DNA of 64,000 nucleotides from Variovorax boronicumulans (GCF_029892485.1 NZ_JARXVG010000001.1:558001-622000); one strand, 5' to 3'. Positions 35,877 through 44,976 are shown, counted from the stretch's first letter. The notes: generated by a model not told the origin, from the letters alone. Translations and numbers: made by a program.

Positions 35877-37685
35877 ATGCAGAAGACGGCGACAGAAACC
35901 AACGACCCCGGCAACGCCATCCGCGCGCTCTACGCCGCCTTGTGGCACTTCGCGGCCGGCGCACGCGGGCAACTGCTCGCCGCCACCGCCCTGCTCGCCT
36001 CCTCGCAACTGATCCGCCTCACGCTGCCTTATCTTGCGGGCCAGGCCATCAACGCGCTGCAGCGCAGCGACTTCACTGGCGCGGGCCGCTGGATCGGCAC
36101 GCTGGCCGCGGTGTACGTGGGCGCCTGGGCACTGCACGGGCCGGGCCGCATCCTGGAGCGCAACGTGGGCCTGAAGGTGCGCGAGCGGCTGGCCGACGAG
36201 CTCTATGCGCGCATCGCCGCCGCGCCGCTGGCCTGGCACGACGGCCACCATTCGGGCGAGCTGCAGCACCGCGTGCACCAGGCCAGCCGCGCGCTCGCGG
36301 ACTTCGCGCAGAACCAGTTCATCTGGCTCACCAACGCGGTCAACTTCGTCGGGCCGCTGGTGGCGCTGGCGCTGCTGTCGCGCACCAGCGGCGCGACGGC
36401 CCTCGTGGGCTACGTGCTGATCGGCCTGGTGATCGTGCGCATCGACCGCGCGCTGATGAAGCTCGCGCGCGCCGAGAACGATGCCGACCGGCGCTATGTG
36501 TCGGAGCTGCTCGACTTCCTGGGCAACGCATCGACCGTGATCGGCCTGCGGCTTCAAGGTGCGTCGCGCCTCTTGCTGCGCCGCCGCATGGCGGCGATTT
36601 CGCTGCCGCTCAAGCGCACGGTGGTGCTGAACGAAGGCAAGTGGTTCGCGGTCGACCTGATGGGACTGGCGCTGACCTGGGGACTGGTCGTCATCTACGT
36701 GTGGCAGGCGCGCACCCCGGGGCAGGCGGTGATGCTGGGCGCGGTGTTCATGATCTACCAGTACGCGCAGCAGGCGGCCGGCGTGGTGACTTCAGTGGCC
36801 GCCAACTTCAGCTTCTTCGCCCGCATGCACACCGACTATTCGAGCGCCGAGCCGATATGGCAGGCCCCGTCGGGCGATGTGCTCGCGACCTCTCCGGAGC
36901 AGGTGCCCGAGCGCGAGCGCATCGACGCCGATGCAACCTGGGCGCAACTCGGCGTCGATGCGCTGCAGTGGAAGTACGCGCCGCGCGGCGAGCCGGTCGC
37001 CGATGCGGCCGAGCCGCCACGCAGCGGCCTGCACAACGTCGCCCTCACCCTGCGCCGCGGCCAGCGCGTGGCCCTCGTCGGCCCGAGCGGCGGCGGCAAG
37101 AGCACGCTGCTGCGCGTGCTCGCCGGCCTCTACGCGCCGCACGCCGGCACGCTCACGCTCGATGGCCAGCCGGTCGACTGGCCACAGCTGCGCCGGCTCG
37201 CCACGCTGATCCCGCAGGAGACCGAACTCTTCGAGGCCAGCGTGCGCGAGAACCTCGCCTTCGGCCAGCCCACGGACGATGCGCGGCTGCTCGCCGCACT
37301 GCACACCAGCACCTTCGACGAGGTGCTGAAGGCGAACCACGGCGACCTCGACACGGCCGTGTCGGAGCGCGGCTTCAACCTCTCAGGCGGACAGCGCCAG
37401 CGCCTGTGCCTCGCACGCGGCGTGCTCGCGGCCGAGGGCAGTTCGCTGCTGCTGCTCGACGAGCCGACCAGCGCGCTCGATGCCAACACCGAAGCGCGCG
37501 TGCTCGAACGCATCGCCAATGCCTTCCCCAACGCCTGCGTGATCGCATCGATCCATCGCCTGAGCCTGCTCGAGCGCTTCGACACCGTGCTGCTGATGGA
37601 AGCCGGCCGCGTGCTCGACCATGGGCCGCGGGACGAAGTGCTGGCGCGCCAGCCGCTGCTGCAGCGCATGACGGCGCCCAGCTGA
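35877..37685 (+). CDS. ABC exporter, fused permease and ATPase
   Basis: 602 residues. Six membrane helices in about 20-310 ('LAGQAINALQRSDFTGA', 'VGLKVRERLADELYARI'), then an ATPase domain with Walker A 'GPSGGGKST' (about 402), Q-loop 'IPQETELF', signature 'LSGGQRQRLCLARG' (about 502) and Walker B 'LLLLDEPTSALDA'. This is a type IV half-transporter exporter that would act as a dimer. Substrate unknown; it resembles lipid or peptide exporters. It follows alkB and is convergent with the LacI gene. Confidence 0.9.
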   Translation: MQKTATETNDPGNAIRALYAALWHFAAGARGQLLAATALLASSQLIRLTLPYLAGQAINALQRSDFTGAGRWIGTLAAVYVGAWALHGPGRILERNVGLKVRERLADELYARIAAAPLAWHDGHHSGELQHRVHQASRALADFAQNQFIWLTNAVNFVGPLVALALLSRTSGATALVGYVLIGLVIVRIDRALMKLARAENDADRRYVSELLDFLGNASTVIGLRLQGASRLLLRRRMAAISLPLKRTVVLNEGKWFAVDLMGLALTWGLVVIYVWQARTPGQAVMLGAVFMIYQYAQQAAGVVTSVAANFSFFARMHTDYSSAEPIWQAPSGDVLATSPEQVPERERIDADATWAQLGVDALQWKYAPRGEPVADAAEPPRSGLHNVALTLRRGQRVALVGPSGGGKSTLLRVLAGLYAPHAGTLTLDGQPVDWPQLRRLATLIPQETELFEASVRENLAFGQPTDDARLLAALHTSTFDEVLKANHGDLDTAVSERGFNLSGGQRQRLCLARGVLAAEGSSLLLLDEPTSALDANTEARVLERIANAFPNACVIASIHRLSLLERFDTVLLMEAGRVLDHGPRDEVLARQPLLQRMTAPS

Positions 37686-37689
37686 AGGC

Positions 37690-38745
37690 TCAGGGCAGGT
37701 TCTCGCGAAAGATCACCTGGCTGCGCGTGGTCTCCACCCCGCTCAGTGCCTCGCGCTTGTCGCGCAGGTTGGTGAAGATGCGCACGCAGCTCATCAGCGT
37801 GGTGTGCGGGCTCTGCGTGATGACCGCGTCCATGCTGCCGTCGATCAGCAGCGCGCGCGTGTCCGGCGTGAGGCCATGGCCGATGAACACCACCTTCTGC
37901 TCGCGCCCCGCCTCCTTCAAAGCACGCGCCACGCCGTCCGATGCGCCGCCGATGTTGTAGATGCCGCCCATGTCCGGGTATTGCTCCAGCAGCGCGCGGG
38001 TCTGCCGGTAGTTCTTGCCCGCGTCGTCCTGGCCTTCGCGCAGGCCCACGACTTCGAGCCGCGGGAACATCTCCTCGATGACGTGCAGGAAGCCGGCCTC
38101 GCGCTCCTCGTGCGCCTTGTAGCTCAGGCTGCCCGCGATGAGCGCGACCTTCGCGGCGCGCGCGCCGATGAAGCGGCCGATGAGATAGCCGGCCGTGCGG
38201 CCCGCGGCCCGGTTGTCGAGCCCCACGAACGCCGCGCGCCCGGAGTTCGACAGGTCCGAGATCAGCGTGACCACCGGCAGCCCTCGCGCCGCCAGTGCAG
38301 CCACCGCTTCGCGCACCGCCGGATGCTCCAGCGCCATCATCGCAATGCCATCGCAACGCTGGCCGTGCTTGCGCAACGCATCCGCCAGCTCATGCGGGTT
38401 GAAGCTCTCGATGAACACCGTGCGGCACTGCACGTTGAACGGCGCCCAGTGCTCCTGCGAGTAACCCACCATGTCGCCCAGCATGCGGATGAAGCGGTTG
38501 GTGCCCGCAGGCAGCAGGAACACCAGCCGCAGCGGCGGCGGCGTCAGCGCCGCATAGAGCTCGGGCCCCGGCAGGTAGTCGAGCTCGCCCGCGGCCTTGA
38601 GCACGCGCTGCACCGTGGCGTCGCGCACGCCGGGACGGCGGTTGAGCACGCGATCGACGGTGGCAGTGGACACCTGCGCCGCACGCGCGATGTCCACCAC
38701 GCGCGCGCGACGTGCATCGGAAGGAGGTGAAGGGTTATCCCGCAT
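37690..38745 (-). CDS. LacI-family transcriptional regulator
   Basis: 351 residues. The N-terminal headpiece is 'VVDIARAAQVSTATVDRVLNRRPGVRDATVQRVLKAA' region with the hinge helix, then a periplasmic-binding-like core ('LRLVFLLPAG', 'GHGLTPDTRALLIDGSMDAVITQ'). The core resembles ribose-type sensors for small sugars or sugar acids. It is divergent to the TRAP/RuBisCO-like operon, and a palindromic TGATGCAT motif lies twice in the gap. It most likely represses that operon and itself. Confidence 0.92.
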   Translation of the reverse strand: MRDNPSPPSDARRARVVDIARAAQVSTATVDRVLNRRPGVRDATVQRVLKAAGELDYLPGPELYAALTPPPLRLVFLLPAGTNRFIRMLGDMVGYSQEHWAPFNVQCRTVFIESFNPHELADALRKHGQRCDGIAMMALEHPAVREAVAALAARGLPVVTLISDLSNSGRAAFVGLDNRAAGRTAGYLIGRFIGARAAKVALIAGSLSYKAHEEREAGFLHVIEEMFPRLEVVGLREGQDDAGKNYRQTRALLEQYPDMGGIYNIGGASDGVARALKEAGREQKVVFIGHGLTPDTRALLIDGSMDAVITQSPHTTLMSCVRIFTNLRDKREALSGVETTRSQVIFRENLP

Positions 38746-38770
38746 ACATCAAAAACCATCAGGATCAAGT

Positions 38771-38798
38771 TTGACCCGGATGATGCATGCTTTTATCT
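38771..38798 (+). promoter_or_regulatory. Promoter of the TRAP/RuBisCO-like operon
   Basis: TTGACC (38771-38776) and TTATCT (38793-38798) with a 16-base spacer, about 70 bases before the receptor start. The spacer contains a TGATGCAT motif (38781-38788) shared with the operator downstream, so a bound regulator would block polymerase. Confidence 0.65.
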
Positions 38799-38817
38799 TC
38801 GCTGTGGCCCGAATCCA

Positions 38818-38829
38818 CTGATGCATCAG
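38818..38829. promoter_or_regulatory. LacI-family operator, perfect palindrome
   Basis: CTGATGCATCAG is a perfect 12-base palindrome. TGATGCAT recurs at 38781-38788, 38 bases upstream, inside the promoter spacer, and GCATCA once more just downstream. Such paired sites with DNA looping are usual for LacI-type regulators; the adjacent divergent LacI gene is the obvious partner. Confidence 0.7.
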
Positions 38830-38868
38830 ATTGCATCAACCGCATTCCGAAGATCCTGGAGACAAAAC

Positions 38869-39888
38869 ATGAACTCGCTGACCCGCCGCAGTGCCCTGCG
38901 CACGCTTTCCGCCCTCCCCGCCGCCGGCATCGTGTCGGCCGTGCCGCGCATCGCGCGCGCCGCGGAGTTCTCGTACAAGTACGGCAACAACCTCCCGCTG
39001 AGCCATCCGCTGAACGTGCGCGCGCAGGAAGCCGCGGACCGCATCGCCAAGGAAACCAAGGGCCGGGTCGAGATCAAGATCTTCCCGAACAACCAACTGG
39101 GCGGCGACACCGACATGCTCGCGCAGGTGCGCTCGGGCGGCATCGAATTCTTCACGCCCTCGGCGCTCGTCATCGCCACGCTGGTGCCGGTGGCGGCCAT
39201 CAATGCGGTGGGCTTCGCGTTCAACGACTACGGCCAGGTGTGGGCCGCGATGGACGGCAAGGTGGGCGCGCATGTGCGCGGCGCCATCGCCAAGTCGCGC
39301 CTCTACGCCTTCGAGAAGATGTGGGACAACGGCTTTCGCCAGACCACCAGCAGCAAGGCCGCGGTGTCCACCGCCAAGGACATGGACGGCCTGAAGATCC
39401 GCGTGCCGGTGAGCCCGCTGTCGATCTCGATGTTCAAGGGTCTGGGCGCCGCGCCCGCGAGCCTGCAGTTCAGCGAGGTGTACTCCGCGCTGCAGACGAA
39501 GATCGTCGATGCACAGGAGAACCCGCTGCCGATCATCCAGGTCGCCAAGCTCTTCGAGGTGCAGAAGTTCTGCTCGCTCACCAACCACATCTGGGACGGC
39601 TACTGGTTCATCGTCAATGGCCGCGCATGGGACGCGCTGCCCGACGACCTGAAGACCATCGTCGCGCGCGCCATCAACGATGCCGGCATGCAGCAGCGTG
39701 AAGACATCAAGAAGCTCAACGAATCGGTCGTCGGCGACCTGCAGGCCAAGGGCCTCACCATCAACCGCCCGACTGCCGACAGCTTCCGCGCGAAGCTGCG
39801 CGAATCGGGCTTCTACGACGAATGGAAGGGCCGCTTCGGCCCCGAGGCCTGGGCGCTGCTCGAAGGCACCGTCGGCAAGCTGGCCTGA
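38869..39888 (+). CDS. TRAP transporter substrate-binding protein (DctP family)
   Basis: 339 residues from ATG 38869 with GGAGA upstream. Signal peptide with 'TRRSALRTLSALPAAG', possibly Tat-type (RR). The mature part has the DctP pattern 'SYKYGNNLPLSHPLNVRAQEAADRIAKETKGR' region, the 'DMDGLKIRVP' carboxylate-binding arginine (R of IRVP) and 'ALQTKIVDAQENPLPII'. It binds an organic acid in the periplasm for the permease 6 bases downstream. Ligand probably a sugar acid given the downstream enzymes. Confidence 0.93.
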   Translation: MNSLTRRSALRTLSALPAAGIVSAVPRIARAAEFSYKYGNNLPLSHPLNVRAQEAADRIAKETKGRVEIKIFPNNQLGGDTDMLAQVRSGGIEFFTPSALVIATLVPVAAINAVGFAFNDYGQVWAAMDGKVGAHVRGAIAKSRLYAFEKMWDNGFRQTTSSKAAVSTAKDMDGLKIRVPVSPLSISMFKGLGAAPASLQFSEVYSALQTKIVDAQENPLPIIQVAKLFEVQKFCSLTNHIWDGYWFIVNGRAWDALPDDLKTIVARAINDAGMQQREDIKKLNESVVGDLQAKGLTINRPTADSFRAKLRESGFYDEWKGRFGPEAWALLEGTVGKLA

Positions 39889-39894
39889 GCGGCC

Positions 39895-41790
39895 ATGGTG
39901 CATGAATCCACTTTCGAGGCGGCGCCTTTCACCGGTGCCGGCCCTTCGGCCAATGCGCTGAGCGGCATCGCCGGGCGCGCCGACCGCGTGATCGGCGGCG
40001 CCGTCGAGGCCGTGGCCGCGCTGCTGGTGCTGGCCGAGATCTGCGTGCTGTTCGCGGGCGTGGTGTCGCGCTATGTGTTCCATGCGCCGCTGGTGTGGTC
40101 GGACGAGCTCGCATCGATCCTCTTCCTCTGGCTCTCGATGCTGGGCGCCGTGGTGGCGCTGCGGCGCGGCGAGCATATGCGCATGACGGCGCTGCTGCAG
40201 AAGGTGACGCCTTCGACGCGCGCCATGCTCGATGCGTTTGCCATCGCGGCGTCGGTCGCATTCCTGGTGCTCATCATCTGGCCTTCGATCGACTACGCGC
40301 ACGAGGAGTCGTTCATCGTCACGCCCGCGCTGGAGATCAGCAACGCCTGGCGCGCCGCGGCCATTCCGGCGGGCATCGGCATCATGCTGGTGATGGCGAT
40401 GCTGCGCCTCGTGCGCGTGTGCACCGGCCGGCAGATCGCCGTCGCGGTGCTCGGCATGGCCGCGCTGGTGGCCGTCTTCTGGCTCGCGGCGCCGCTCTTC
40501 GCGACGCTGGGCAAGTTCAACCTGGTGATCTTCTTCGTGGTCGTGGTGGCCGCCACCGTGCTGTCGGGCGTGCCCATCGCGTTCTCGTTCGCGCTCGCCA
40601 CCTTCGGCTACCTCGCGCTCACCACGCGCACGCCGCTGCTGGTGATGGTGGGGCGGCTCGATGAAGGCATGTCGCACCTGATCCTGCTCGCGGTGCCGCT
40701 CTTCATCTTCCTGGGGGCGCTGATCGAGATGACGGGCATGGCGCGCGCCATGATCCAGTTCCTCGCAAGCCTGCTGGGCCATGTGCGCGGCGGCCTCTCG
40801 TACGTGCTGATCGGCGCGATGTACCTGGTGTCGGGCATCTCGGGCTCCAAGATCGCCGACATGGCGGCCATTGCGCCTGTTCTCTTTCCCGAGATGGTCA
40901 AGCGCGGCGCCAAGCCCGGCGACCTGGTGGCGCTGCTCTCGGCCACCGGGGCGCAGACCGAGACCATTCCGCCGTCGATCGTGCTCATCACCATCGGCTC
41001 GGTCACGGGCATCTCGATCGCCGCGCTGTTCACCGGCGGGCTGCTGCCGGCCGTGGTGCTGGGCGCGGCGCTGTGCGTGGTCGTGTGGTGGCGCTACCGC
41101 CGCGAAGACCTGAGCGGCGTGCAGCGCTACAGCAAGCGCGAAATCGGCAAGCTGCTGATGGTCGCGCTGCCCGCGGTGCTGCTGCCCTTCGTGATCCGCG
41201 CCGCGGTGGTCGAGGGCGTGGCCACGGCCACCGAGGTGTCGACCATCGGCATCGTGTATTCGGCGCTGGTCGGCCTGTTCGTGTACCGGCAGTTCGACTG
41301 GAAGCGGCTGAAGCCGATGCTGATCGACACCGCCTCGCTCTCGGGCGCCATCATCTTCATCGTCGGCTGCGCCACGGCCATGGCCTGGGGCCTCACGCAA
41401 TCGGGCTTCTCGCAGGACCTGGCGCGCATCATGGGCGCGCTGCCGGGCGGCGCATATGGTTTCCTGGCCGTATCGATCGTTGCCTTCATCGTGCTGGGCA
41501 GCGTGCTCGAAGGCATTCCGGCCATCGTGCTGTTCGGGCCGCTCCTCTTCCCCATCGCCAAGGCGGCCGGCGTGCACGAGGTGCACTACGCCATGGTCGT
41601 GATCTTCTCGATGGGCATCGGCCTCTTCGCGCCGCCCTTCGGCGTCGGCTACTACGGCGCCTGCGCCGTAAGCAAGGTCAACCCCGACGAAGGCATCAAG
41701 CACATATGGGGCTACATCGCCGCGATGCTGGTGGGCTTGGTCATCGTGGCCGCCTTCCCGTGGTTCTCGACCGGCTTCCTCAAGTTCTGA
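39895..41790 (+). CDS. TRAP transporter permease, fused DctQ-DctM
   Basis: 631 residues. The first 170 form a four-helix DctQ-like small subunit ('EICVLFAGVVSRYVFHAPLVWSDELASILFLWL' region), joined by a hydrophobic linker helix to a DctM-like large subunit with 11-12 helices ('FLGALIEMTGMARAM', 'SGSKIADMAAIAPVLFP', 'GILAPP'-type motif as 'ETIPPSIVL', 'FAPPFGVGYYGAC'). Such fusions occur in several TRAP systems. It uses a sodium gradient to take up the acid bound by the receptor. Confidence 0.92.
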   Translation: MVHESTFEAAPFTGAGPSANALSGIAGRADRVIGGAVEAVAALLVLAEICVLFAGVVSRYVFHAPLVWSDELASILFLWLSMLGAVVALRRGEHMRMTALLQKVTPSTRAMLDAFAIAASVAFLVLIIWPSIDYAHEESFIVTPALEISNAWRAAAIPAGIGIMLVMAMLRLVRVCTGRQIAVAVLGMAALVAVFWLAAPLFATLGKFNLVIFFVVVVAATVLSGVPIAFSFALATFGYLALTTRTPLLVMVGRLDEGMSHLILLAVPLFIFLGALIEMTGMARAMIQFLASLLGHVRGGLSYVLIGAMYLVSGISGSKIADMAAIAPVLFPEMVKRGAKPGDLVALLSATGAQTETIPPSIVLITIGSVTGISIAALFTGGLLPAVVLGAALCVVVWWRYRREDLSGVQRYSKREIGKLLMVALPAVLLPFVIRAAVVEGVATATEVSTIGIVYSALVGLFVYRQFDWKRLKPMLIDTASLSGAIIFIVGCATAMAWGLTQSGFSQDLARIMGALPGGAYGFLAVSIVAFIVLGSVLEGIPAIVLFGPLLFPIAKAAGVHEVHYAMVVIFSMGIGLFAPPFGVGYYGACAVSKVNPDEGIKHIWGYIAAMLVGLVIVAAFPWFSTGFLKF

Positions 41791-41827
41791 TCACAACAAC
41801 ACACTCACATCACCGGAGCCAACCGCA

Positions 41828-42367
41828 ATGAGTCGATTCCTCGGCGAGATCCGCCAGCTGGGCTATGTCGTGCACGACATCGAAGCCGCCATGGACTACT
41901 GGAGCACCAAGCTGGGCGTGGGCCCGTGGTTCTACAACCCCAAGGTGCCCATCAAGAACTACCGCTACAACGGCAAGGCGCACGAGCCGCACAACTCGGT
42001 GGCGCTGGCCAACTCGGGCTATGTGCAGGTCGAGCTGATCCAGACGCGCAACGACGTGCCCTCGATGTACCGCGACTTCCTCCAGGCCGGCCGCACCGGC
42101 CTGCAGCACGTCGCCTACTGGACGGCCGACTACGACGCCGATCTCGCACGCCTCACCGCGCAGGGCTTCAAGCCGGTGATGAGCGGCGAAGTGGGCGAGC
42201 GCGGCCGCTTCATCTACTTCGACACCGAGTACCACCCGGGCACGGTGATCGAGCTGTCCGAAGTGGCGGGGCCGAAGGGCAAGATGTTCGACCTGATCCG
42301 CAGCGCCTCCGAAGGCTGGGACGGCAGCGAGCCTGTGCGGCCCTTCCCCGACCTGAGCAAGCTGTGA
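41828..42367 (+). CDS. VOC-family protein (glyoxalase/dioxygenase superfamily)
   Basis: 179 residues. 'IRQLGYVVHDIEAAMDYWSTKLGVGPW' region is a typical VOC start with the first metal-binding His replaced by Val-Val-His nearby; 'LQHVAYWTADYDADLARL' and 'RFIYFDTEYHPGTVIELSE' give the second His/Glu pair. The fold usually binds a divalent metal and catalyses epimerisation, isomerisation or ring cleavage. Its stop overlaps the RuBisCO-like start (GTGA), so it likely acts in the same pathway, perhaps as an epimerase or isomerase. Known apionate clusters have a lactonase or dehydrogenase here instead. Confidence 0.85.
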   Translation: MSRFLGEIRQLGYVVHDIEAAMDYWSTKLGVGPWFYNPKVPIKNYRYNGKAHEPHNSVALANSGYVQVELIQTRNDVPSMYRDFLQAGRTGLQHVAYWTADYDADLARLTAQGFKPVMSGEVGERGRFIYFDTEYHPGTVIELSEVAGPKGKMFDLIRSASEGWDGSEPVRPFPDLSKL

Positions 42368-43635
42368 CCGTGACCGAACGCATCCGCGCGCGCTATCTCA
42401 TCGAGACGCCGGTGGACCCGGTCGCCGTCGCCGAGGTGATGGCCGGCGAGCAATCGTGCGGCACCTTCACGCGGGTCGAGGGCGAGACCGATGCGCTGCG
42501 CGAACGTGCGCGTGCGACGGTCGAGGCGATCACCGAGCTGGAGCCGGCCTCATCGCCGAGCCTGCCGAACGCACTGCTCGAACGCAAGGGCACACATGGC
42601 CCGTGGCGGCGCGCGCATGTCGATATTTCGTTCCCCGTGGCGAACATCGGCGCCAATCTGCCGACGCTCGCCGCGACGGTGTCGGGCAACCTGTACGACC
42701 TGGGCGAAGTGACGGGCCTGCGGCTCGAATCGCTGCAGGTGCCGGCCGCGTACCGTGCGCAGTTCGAGATGCCGCGCGTCGGCATCGCGGGCACACGGCG
42801 CGCCACCGGGGTGGCGAGCGGCGCGCTGGTCGGAACGATCATCAAGCCTAACGTGGGGCTCTCGGCGGCGGAGACCGCTGCGCTGGTCGCGAGGCTCTGC
42901 GCCGCGGGCGTGGATTTCATCAAGGACGACGAGGTCTGCGCCGACCCCGCGCATGCCCCGCTCGCCGAGCGCGTGCCCGCCGTGATGGCGGTCCTGCGCG
43001 CCCACCAGGAGCGCACCGGCAAGCACGTGATGGCGGCCTTCAACATCACCGACGAGACCGATGCGATGAAGCGGCATGCCGATCTCGTGGAACGCGAAGG
43101 CGGCTCCTGCGTGATGGCCAGCGTCAACTGGTGCGGGCATTCGGGCATCCAGACGCTGCGGCGCCACACGGGTCTCGCGCTGCACGGCCACCGCAATGGG
43201 TATGGCGCGCTGTCGCGGCATCCGCTGCTGGGCATCTCGTTCCAGGCGTACCAGACGCTCTGGCGCCTCGCTGGCGTGGACCACATGCATGTGCACGGCC
43301 TGCAGGGCAAGTTCTCGCAACCCGACAGCGAAGTCATCGAATCGGCGCGCGACTGCTTCACGCCGCTGACCGATGCAGCAGACGATTGCGTGATGCCCGC
43401 GTTCTCTTCGGGCCAGTGGGCCGGCACCGTGCCCGCCACCTGGGCCGCCATCGGCAGCGACGACCTGCTCTTCATGGCCGGTGGCGGCATCCTCGCGCAC
43501 CCGGACGGCGCGGAAGCGGGCGTGACCAGCATCCGCCAGGCCTGGTCGGCCGCGCGCACAGGCACGTCGTTGTCAGACGCCGCGAAGCACGCCCCCGAAC
43601 TCGCGCGCGCCCTCGCCTTCTTCGGCAACCCATGA
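42364..43635 (+). CDS. RuBisCO-like protein (OiaX-type, 3-oxo-acid-phosphate decarboxylase candidate)
   Basis: 423 residues from a GTG overlapping the VOC stop. The large-subunit RuBisCO fold is complete, with catalytic residues kept: Lys161 in 'GTIIKPNVGLS', the carbamate Lys187 with Asp189 and Glu190 in 'DFIKDDE', His276-Arg277 in 'HGHRNGYGAL', His307/309 in 'VDHMHVHG' and loop-6 Lys316 in 'GKFSQP'. N-domain Glu29 ('GEQSCGTFT') and Asn109 ('VSGNLYDLG') match RuBisCO Glu60 and Asn123. No small-subunit gene and no phosphoribulokinase are present, so it is not for CO2 fixation. Close relatives decarboxylate 3-oxo-isoapionate 4-phosphate after phosphorylation by a DUF1537 kinase, which follows here. 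Confidence 0.9.
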   Translation: MTVTERIRARYLIETPVDPVAVAEVMAGEQSCGTFTRVEGETDALRERARATVEAITELEPASSPSLPNALLERKGTHGPWRRAHVDISFPVANIGANLPTLAATVSGNLYDLGEVTGLRLESLQVPAAYRAQFEMPRVGIAGTRRATGVASGALVGTIIKPNVGLSAAETAALVARLCAAGVDFIKDDEVCADPAHAPLAERVPAVMAVLRAHQERTGKHVMAAFNITDETDAMKRHADLVEREGGSCVMASVNWCGHSGIQTLRRHTGLALHGHRNGYGALSRHPLLGISFQAYQTLWRLAGVDHMHVHGLQGKFSQPDSEVIESARDCFTPLTDAADDCVMPAFSSGQWAGTVPATWAAIGSDDLLFMAGGGILAHPDGAEAGVTSIRQAWSAARTGTSLSDAAKHAPELARALAFFGNP

Positions 43636-44960
43636 CGCACGCTCCGGCCGTCGTCTACTACGGCGACGATTTCACCGGCGCGACCGACACGCTGGGCACC
43701 GCGGCTCGCGCCGGGCTCCGGGCCCTGCTGTTCCTGGAAACGCCCGATGCCGCGCGCCTCGAACGCGCCGGCCTGCTCGACGTGCTGGGCATCGCTGGCG
43801 CAGCGCGCGCCATGACGCCCGAAGCGATGCAGGCCGAACTCGCACCCGTCGCCGCGCTGTTCCGCTCGCTCGGCGCGCGCGTGCTGCACTACAAGACCTG
43901 CTCGACCTTCGACAGCGCGCCGCATATCGGCTCCATCGGTGCCGCCGTGCGTGCATTGCGCGGTGCGGTCGAGCAGCCGTGGACGGCCATCGTGGGTGGG
44001 CAACCGAACCTCGGCCGGCATTGCCTGTTCGGAAACCTGTTCGCCGCGGCGGGCGCAGGCGGCGAGGTGTTCCGCATCGACCGCCATCCGACGATGAGCC
44101 GGCACCCGGTGACGCCGATGCACGAGGCCGACCTGCGCGTGCATCTGGCCGGGCAGGGCATGGCCGACGTGCGCTCCATTCCTTTCACGGTCGCGTCGAA
44201 GGGCGGCGATGCGCTTGGCGAAGCGCTGCAGCGCACTCTGCGCCCGCCCTTGCCCGCAACACCGCCCGAGGCCGTGTTGTTCGACGTGGCCGATGCGGTG
44301 CAACTGGCAGCCATCGGCGAGGTGCTGTGGGCGTACGCCCAACGCGAGAAATTGCTGGCAGTGGGCCCGAGCAGCGTGGTCGATGCGCTGGCCAGCGCGC
44401 TCGGCACGCGCGCCGATGCGCAAACGACGCAGCCTGTCGTGGCGCCGGCGACAGGCCCCGTGCTGGTACTTGCGGGCAGCCTCTCGCCGGTCACGGCGCG
44501 ACAAATGGCAGCAGCGCCTTCATTCGACATCGTGTGGCTCGACGCCCCACGGCTCGCACAGCGCGACGCGCCGACCCTGGAGCGCCATGCCCTCGAGATC
44601 GCACAGGCGCTCGCTCGGGGCCACAACGTCCTCGCCTGCACCCGTCCACCCGAGCAGGTATCGCCCTCACCGGACGTCAACGCGCAAGCGCTCGCACACG
44701 CCGGTGGCGAACTGCTGGTCCGGGTATTGGCGCAAATTCCGCTGCGCCGCGTGGGCGTGGCCGGTGGCGACACCTCCAGCCATGGTGTGCAAGCGCTCGA
44801 TGCCTGGGGCCTCTCCTACGTCGCCGACATGGGCGCCGGTGCCTCGCTGTGCCGCGTGCACAGCGACGACGCCCGGCTCGACGGCATGGAGATCATGCTC
44901 AAGGGCGGCCAGATGGGCACCGAGGACGTGTTCGAACGCCTGGTCCACGGCAGGGGCTGA
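43632..44960 (+). CDS. DUF1537 four-carbon acid-sugar kinase
   Basis: 442 residues, ATG overlapping the previous stop (ATGA). N-terminal domain 'VVYYGDDFTGATDTLGTAAR' carries the acid-sugar-binding Asp pair; the C-terminal half has 'VLVLAGSLSPVT', 'VAGGDTSSHGVQAL' and the nucleotide-binding 'KGGQMGTEDVFERLV'. These are the signatures of the DUF1537 (OtnK/DtnK/OiaK) family, which phosphorylates erythronate, threonate, oxo-isoapionate and similar acids with ATP. The product would be substrate for the RuBisCO-like enzyme. Last gene of the operon. Confidence 0.9.
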   Translation: MTHAPAVVYYGDDFTGATDTLGTAARAGLRALLFLETPDAARLERAGLLDVLGIAGAARAMTPEAMQAELAPVAALFRSLGARVLHYKTCSTFDSAPHIGSIGAAVRALRGAVEQPWTAIVGGQPNLGRHCLFGNLFAAAGAGGEVFRIDRHPTMSRHPVTPMHEADLRVHLAGQGMADVRSIPFTVASKGGDALGEALQRTLRPPLPATPPEAVLFDVADAVQLAAIGEVLWAYAQREKLLAVGPSSVVDALASALGTRADAQTTQPVVAPATGPVLVLAGSLSPVTARQMAAAPSFDIVWLDAPRLAQRDAPTLERHALEIAQALARGHNVLACTRPPEQVSPSPDVNAQALAHAGGELLVRVLAQIPLRRVGVAGGDTSSHGVQALDAWGLSYVADMGAGASLCRVHSDDARLDGMEIMLKGGQMGTEDVFERLVHGRG

Positions 44961-44976
44961 CCCGCCCCTAAGCTCT

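Noticed and set aside
38836-41703. 955-residue antisense open frame over the TRAP genes
   Set aside because: Low-complexity His/Arg/Gln-rich translation, no start signal, no domain; the sense strand encodes clear TRAP proteins.
42364-43635. True RuBisCO for CO2 fixation
   Set aside because: No small-subunit or phosphoribulokinase gene, and the context is a sugar-acid kinase and TRAP importer.
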